Below, piece by piece: positions 13,479 to 15,952 of a stretch of DNA of 15,952 bases. The translations under genes were made by a program, and so were the position numbers. This stretch comes from Verrucomicrobiota bacterium (lineage in GTDB: Bacteria; Verrucomicrobiota; Verrucomicrobiia; Limisphaerales; UBA11358). The stretch is from contig JAMFSG010000315.1 in NCBI GenBank assembly GCA_026225155.1, forward strand, positions 1-15,952, read 5' to 3'. How positions within the stretch are numbered: the first letter of the stretch is position 1; every line of letters begins with the position of its first letter. The notes under the pieces were generated by a model. It saw nothing but the letters and a program-made list of their open reading frames with translations, searched no databases and had not been told where the DNA came from.

Positions 13479-15952
13479 ATGCCGAAATTTTCTGCCAGAA
13501 ATGGAAATGGCGCGACCCGCAACGGCGGCGCGAGCAAATACGACGCCCATCACAAAGTGCTGTCGCAAACTTACGGTGCCTTCGCGGACCTGCGCCGCGA
13601 ATTGTCCGATTCCAAAACCACCGTCGGCGAGCGCGAGGAAATTTTGCGCACGTTCGCCGCGTGCCCGGATTCGCAACGCGCGTGGCTGGCGCTCGAGGAT
13701 TATTTTGAAAAACTGTCGCTCTCGCGCCGCGATTTTCCCGCGACCGATTGGTGGCCGAAAATGCTTGCCGTCCAGGGCAAGGCGCGTCTGGAAGAACTGG
13801 CGTTTTTATTTTTGCGCGCGAAACGTTCCGTGCCGCCGGAATTGCAGCCGCACGCGAGCCTCGATCGTTTTGCCCGCGCGGAAGAAGCCGAGCAGGAATT
13901 GCAGCTCGTCCGCGAATTGGAACATTGGCTTTCGCCGCCCGCGCCGCTGCATCTCGATACGCCGCGCGCGACGTTGCGCGTCGTCTGCAAACCGCAGCCG
14001 GACGCCAACGAATCTTCGCGCAATCAATTGGCGGTGCAATTTCTTTTGCTCCGTCCGCGCACGGGCGAAAAAGCGCGTTCGCTGAAAGACCTCGTTGACC
14101 TCGTCGTCCGCGCCGCGCACGAACAGGAATTGTTCACGCCGCACGATTGGGAATTCGTCCAGTGGATTTACGACACGCATCGCGAACGCGCGAATGACGC
14201 GGACACGGTGCTGCTCGCCGATTCGGAATTGCTGCAATGGCTCGCGCGCTGGGGTCACACGAACCGCCTCGAATCCGCGCACAACGGCAAGCCGCTGTTT
14301 TTTCACGGCCACGTCGTCGCGCTCGCGCCGCATTTGGAAAATGGCGACAAGGAACTTTCGTTCACGCATCGCATCACGTTGCCGGATGGCCAGACGCATT
14401 CGGTCGGCGACGTAAAATTTTTCAATCGCCAGTCGCCGATCGCGCTCGTGGGCAACGAATTTTTCCTGTTGCGCAATGCGCCGCCGAACGGCGTGCTGAA
14501 ACATCTCGCGCAAAAACCGTCCGTGCCCGTGCGCAAATTGAGTCATCGTTTGCTGTTGCACTTGCGCAAAACGCAGGCGAATCACGGCGTGGATTGGGAA
14601 CAGCTTTGCGTCGCGCATCCGGCCGCGCCGCAATTTGTTTTTGAATTGCTCGACGACACAGTTCGTTTGCGTTTGCTCGCGAAAAGTGCGCGCGACAAAA
14701 GCACCTGGTTTTGGAACGGCCACGAATGGACGGCGAACGAATCCAAACATCGCGCCGGCGAAAAACCGGAAATTCTCGACGACCCGCGTCTTGACCCGAC
14801 CGTGCAATGGCTGCGCCGGCTCGATTGGTTCATGCAGGAACCCGGTTTGTGGATCGGCGATGCGAACGAAAATTTTCTCGGCGCGCTCGCCGAAGCGTGG
14901 GCGTCGCGTCCGGCCGAAGCGGAATTTCTTGGCAACGCCGCGTTCCATCGTTTGTTCCTCACACCGCGCCAACTCAAACCGCGCCTCGTCGTCAAAGGCA
15001 GCGGCATTGACTGGCTCGCCGTTTCCGCCGAATGGGAAGCGGAAGGTTTGAAACTTTCCAAAGCCGATCTCGAACGCCTTGCCGCCGCGACCGGACGGTT
15101 TGTGAAATTGCCGAATTCCGGCTGGGTCGAACTCGATCTAAACGCCGTGCAAGGCGCGCATGAAGCGATGGCCGACATGGGCGTCGAAGGTCTCATCGCC
15201 GTGCCGCAAAAAGTCGGCCTCGAACACGTCGCGCACTTGGACGAAGACGGTTTGACGCGTTTTGTGGATTCGCCGGAAGCGCAGGCGTTGCGCGAACGCG
15301 TGCGCGATTTCAAAGGTGTTCCGCCCGCTGAATTGCCGAAATTGATGCAGGCGGAATTGCGTCCGTATCAAAAAGACGGATTCGATTTTCTCGCGCATCT
15401 CGTGCAGGTGCGGCTTGGCGGCATTCTCGCCGACGACATGGGTCTCGGCAAAACGTTGCAGACATTGACTTGGCTCGCGTGGTTGAAAGAGCAGAACAAA
15501 AAAAATCCCAAGCCGTCGCTCGTGATTTGTCCTGCGTCCGTTTTGCATAATTGGCGGCGCGAAGCCGAACGGTTCACGCCGGACATGAAAGTGCTTGTGC
15601 TCGAAAGCGGCGCGGCGCGACACAATCTGCGCAAACAAATTCCGCAGCACGACATCATCGTCACGAATTACGCCCTGCTCCGCCGCGACTTGGAAGAGTT
15701 CCATAAATTTTCCTTCCGCGCGGTGATTTTGGATGAAGCGCAGTTCATCAAGAATCCCGGCGCACAAGTCACGCAGTCGGTGAAACAATTGAAGTGCGAA
15801 AACAAAATCGCGCTCACTGGCACGCCACTGGAAAACCGTTTGCTCGATTTGTGGAGCATCGTGGATTTCATCCAGCCCGGCTATCTCGGCACGCAGGAAC
15901 AATTTCTCGACACTTACGAACCGAAGGACGGCGCGAACACGGAATCCATCCA
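13479..15952 (+). CDS. SNF2-family DEAD/DEAH-like ATPase, 3' truncated
   Basis: The frame is open from the ATG at 13479 (an in-frame TAA at 13467 rules out an earlier start) to the right edge, 824 complete codons. The first 620 or so residues show no motif I can name; they include Trp/Leu-rich stretches, and no SWIM-type zinc ligands are evident. The SNF2 N-terminal ATPase lobe begins near LRPYQKDGFDFL. It has motif I GILADDMGLGKT (648-659), motif Ia around LVICPASVLHNW, motif II DEAQ (752-755, the bacterial SNF2 form) and motif III LTGTPLEN (779-786). The C-terminal helicase lobe lies beyond the window. Bacterial SNF2 proteins such as RapA remodel protein-DNA or polymerase complexes; this one's target is unknown. 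No methylase or nuclease partner is visible here. Confidence 0.93.
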   Translation, partial: MPKFSARNGNGATRNGGASKYDAHHKVLSQTYGAFADLRRELSDSKTTVGEREEILRTFAACPDSQRAWLALEDYFEKLSLSRRDFPATDWWPKMLAVQGKARLEELAFLFLRAKRSVPPELQPHASLDRFARAEEAEQELQLVRELEHWLSPPAPLHLDTPRATLRVVCKPQPDANESSRNQLAVQFLLLRPRTGEKARSLKDLVDLVVRAAHEQELFTPHDWEFVQWIYDTHRERANDADTVLLADSELLQWLARWGHTNRLESAHNGKPLFFHGHVVALAPHLENGDKELSFTHRITLPDGQTHSVGDVKFFNRQSPIALVGNEFFLLRNAPPNGVLKHLAQKPSVPVRKLSHRLLLHLRKTQANHGVDWEQLCVAHPAAPQFVFELLDDTVRLRLLAKSARDKSTWFWNGHEWTANESKHRAGEKPEILDDPRLDPTVQWLRRLDWFMQEPGLWIGDANENFLGALAEAWASRPAEAEFLGNAAFHRLFLTPRQLKPRLVVKGSGIDWLAVSAEWEAEGLKLSKADLERLAAATGRFVKLPNSGWVELDLNAVQGAHEAMADMGVEGLIAVPQKVGLEHVAHLDEDGLTRFVDSPEAQALRERVRDFKGVPPAELPKLMQAELRPYQKDGFDFLAHLVQVRLGGILADDMGLGKTLQTLTWLAWLKEQNKKNPKPSLVICPASVLHNWRREAERFTPDMKVLVLESGAARHNLRKQIPQHDIIVTNYALLRRDLEEFHKFSFRAVILDEAQFIKNPGAQVTQSVKQLKCENKIALTGTPLENRLLDLWSIVDFIQPGYLGTQEQFLDTYEPKDGANTESI

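Noticed and set aside
13501..14085. 194-codon plus-strand frame
   Set aside because: It is shifted relative to the SNF2 gene and is full of Arg, Cys and Ala runs typical of an out-of-frame reading.
13806..14972. 388-codon open frame on the minus strand
   Set aside because: It is antisense to the SNF2 gene, whose plus-strand frame is open over the whole region and carries clear motifs. The predicted protein is Arg/Phe-rich without a recognisable fold, as expected from the complement of GC-skewed codons.
15138..15902. 254-codon open frame on the minus strand
   Set aside because: It overlaps the SNF2 ATPase motifs on the other strand and shows no motif of its own.

Overview
The window looks like chromosomal DNA from a free-living Gram-negative bacterium. 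Genes are short, single-function and spread over both strands, with GC-rich coding sequence broken by AAATTTT-type tracts. My best guess is the Verrucomicrobiota (Pedosphaera/Limisphaerales-like soil lineages). It rests on the DUF3300/DUF2950 pair, the extragenic palindromes and the overall gene style. No marker gene is present, so this is inference only.

Layout, left to right. A truncated SAM-dependent methyltransferase enters from the left edge (+) and converges on a NIF3/DUF34 metal-binding protein (-). A 26-bp hairpin lies in the divergent gap before a three-gene energy-transduction operon (+): a TonB/TolA-like protein, an ExbB/TolQ-like channel and an ExbD/TolR-like protein. That operon converges on a two-gene minus-strand unit: aspartate-semialdehyde dehydrogenase (asd) followed by a small secreted orphan. 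Next is a 320-bp gap holding two facing copies of a palindromic repeat and a bidirectional terminator. The terminator closes a minus-strand operon of two exported proteins, DUF3300 then DUF2950.

The 7608-8186 gap has no confident gene. It holds a well-formed minus-strand terminator that follows no annotated gene, plus tiny minus-strand frames upstream of it. Then come a small zinc-ribbon membrane protein (+), a third copy of the palindromic repeat, and a cofactor-free-haloperoxidase-like alpha/beta hydrolase (+). A decayed DUF559 fragment and a 148-bp inverted-repeat element follow. The right third has a zinc-ribbon/DUF4190 membrane protein (-), a PAP2-like membrane phosphatase with altered motifs (+), a transglutaminase-like protease (-), a lone receiver-domain response regulator (-), and a SNF2-family ATPase (+) that runs off the right edge.

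Most of the window is ordinary housekeeping and envelope function. The TonB/ExbB/ExbD genes form one proton-motive-force machine and the DUF3300/DUF2950 pair is a second co-transcribed envelope unit. The other genes look independent. I found no convincing new multi-gene system. The best leads are a two-hairpin extragenic repeat whose copies differ by compensatory changes in both stems, the unassigned terminator with its short upstream frames, and the PAP2 protein lacking expected phosphate-binding arginines.
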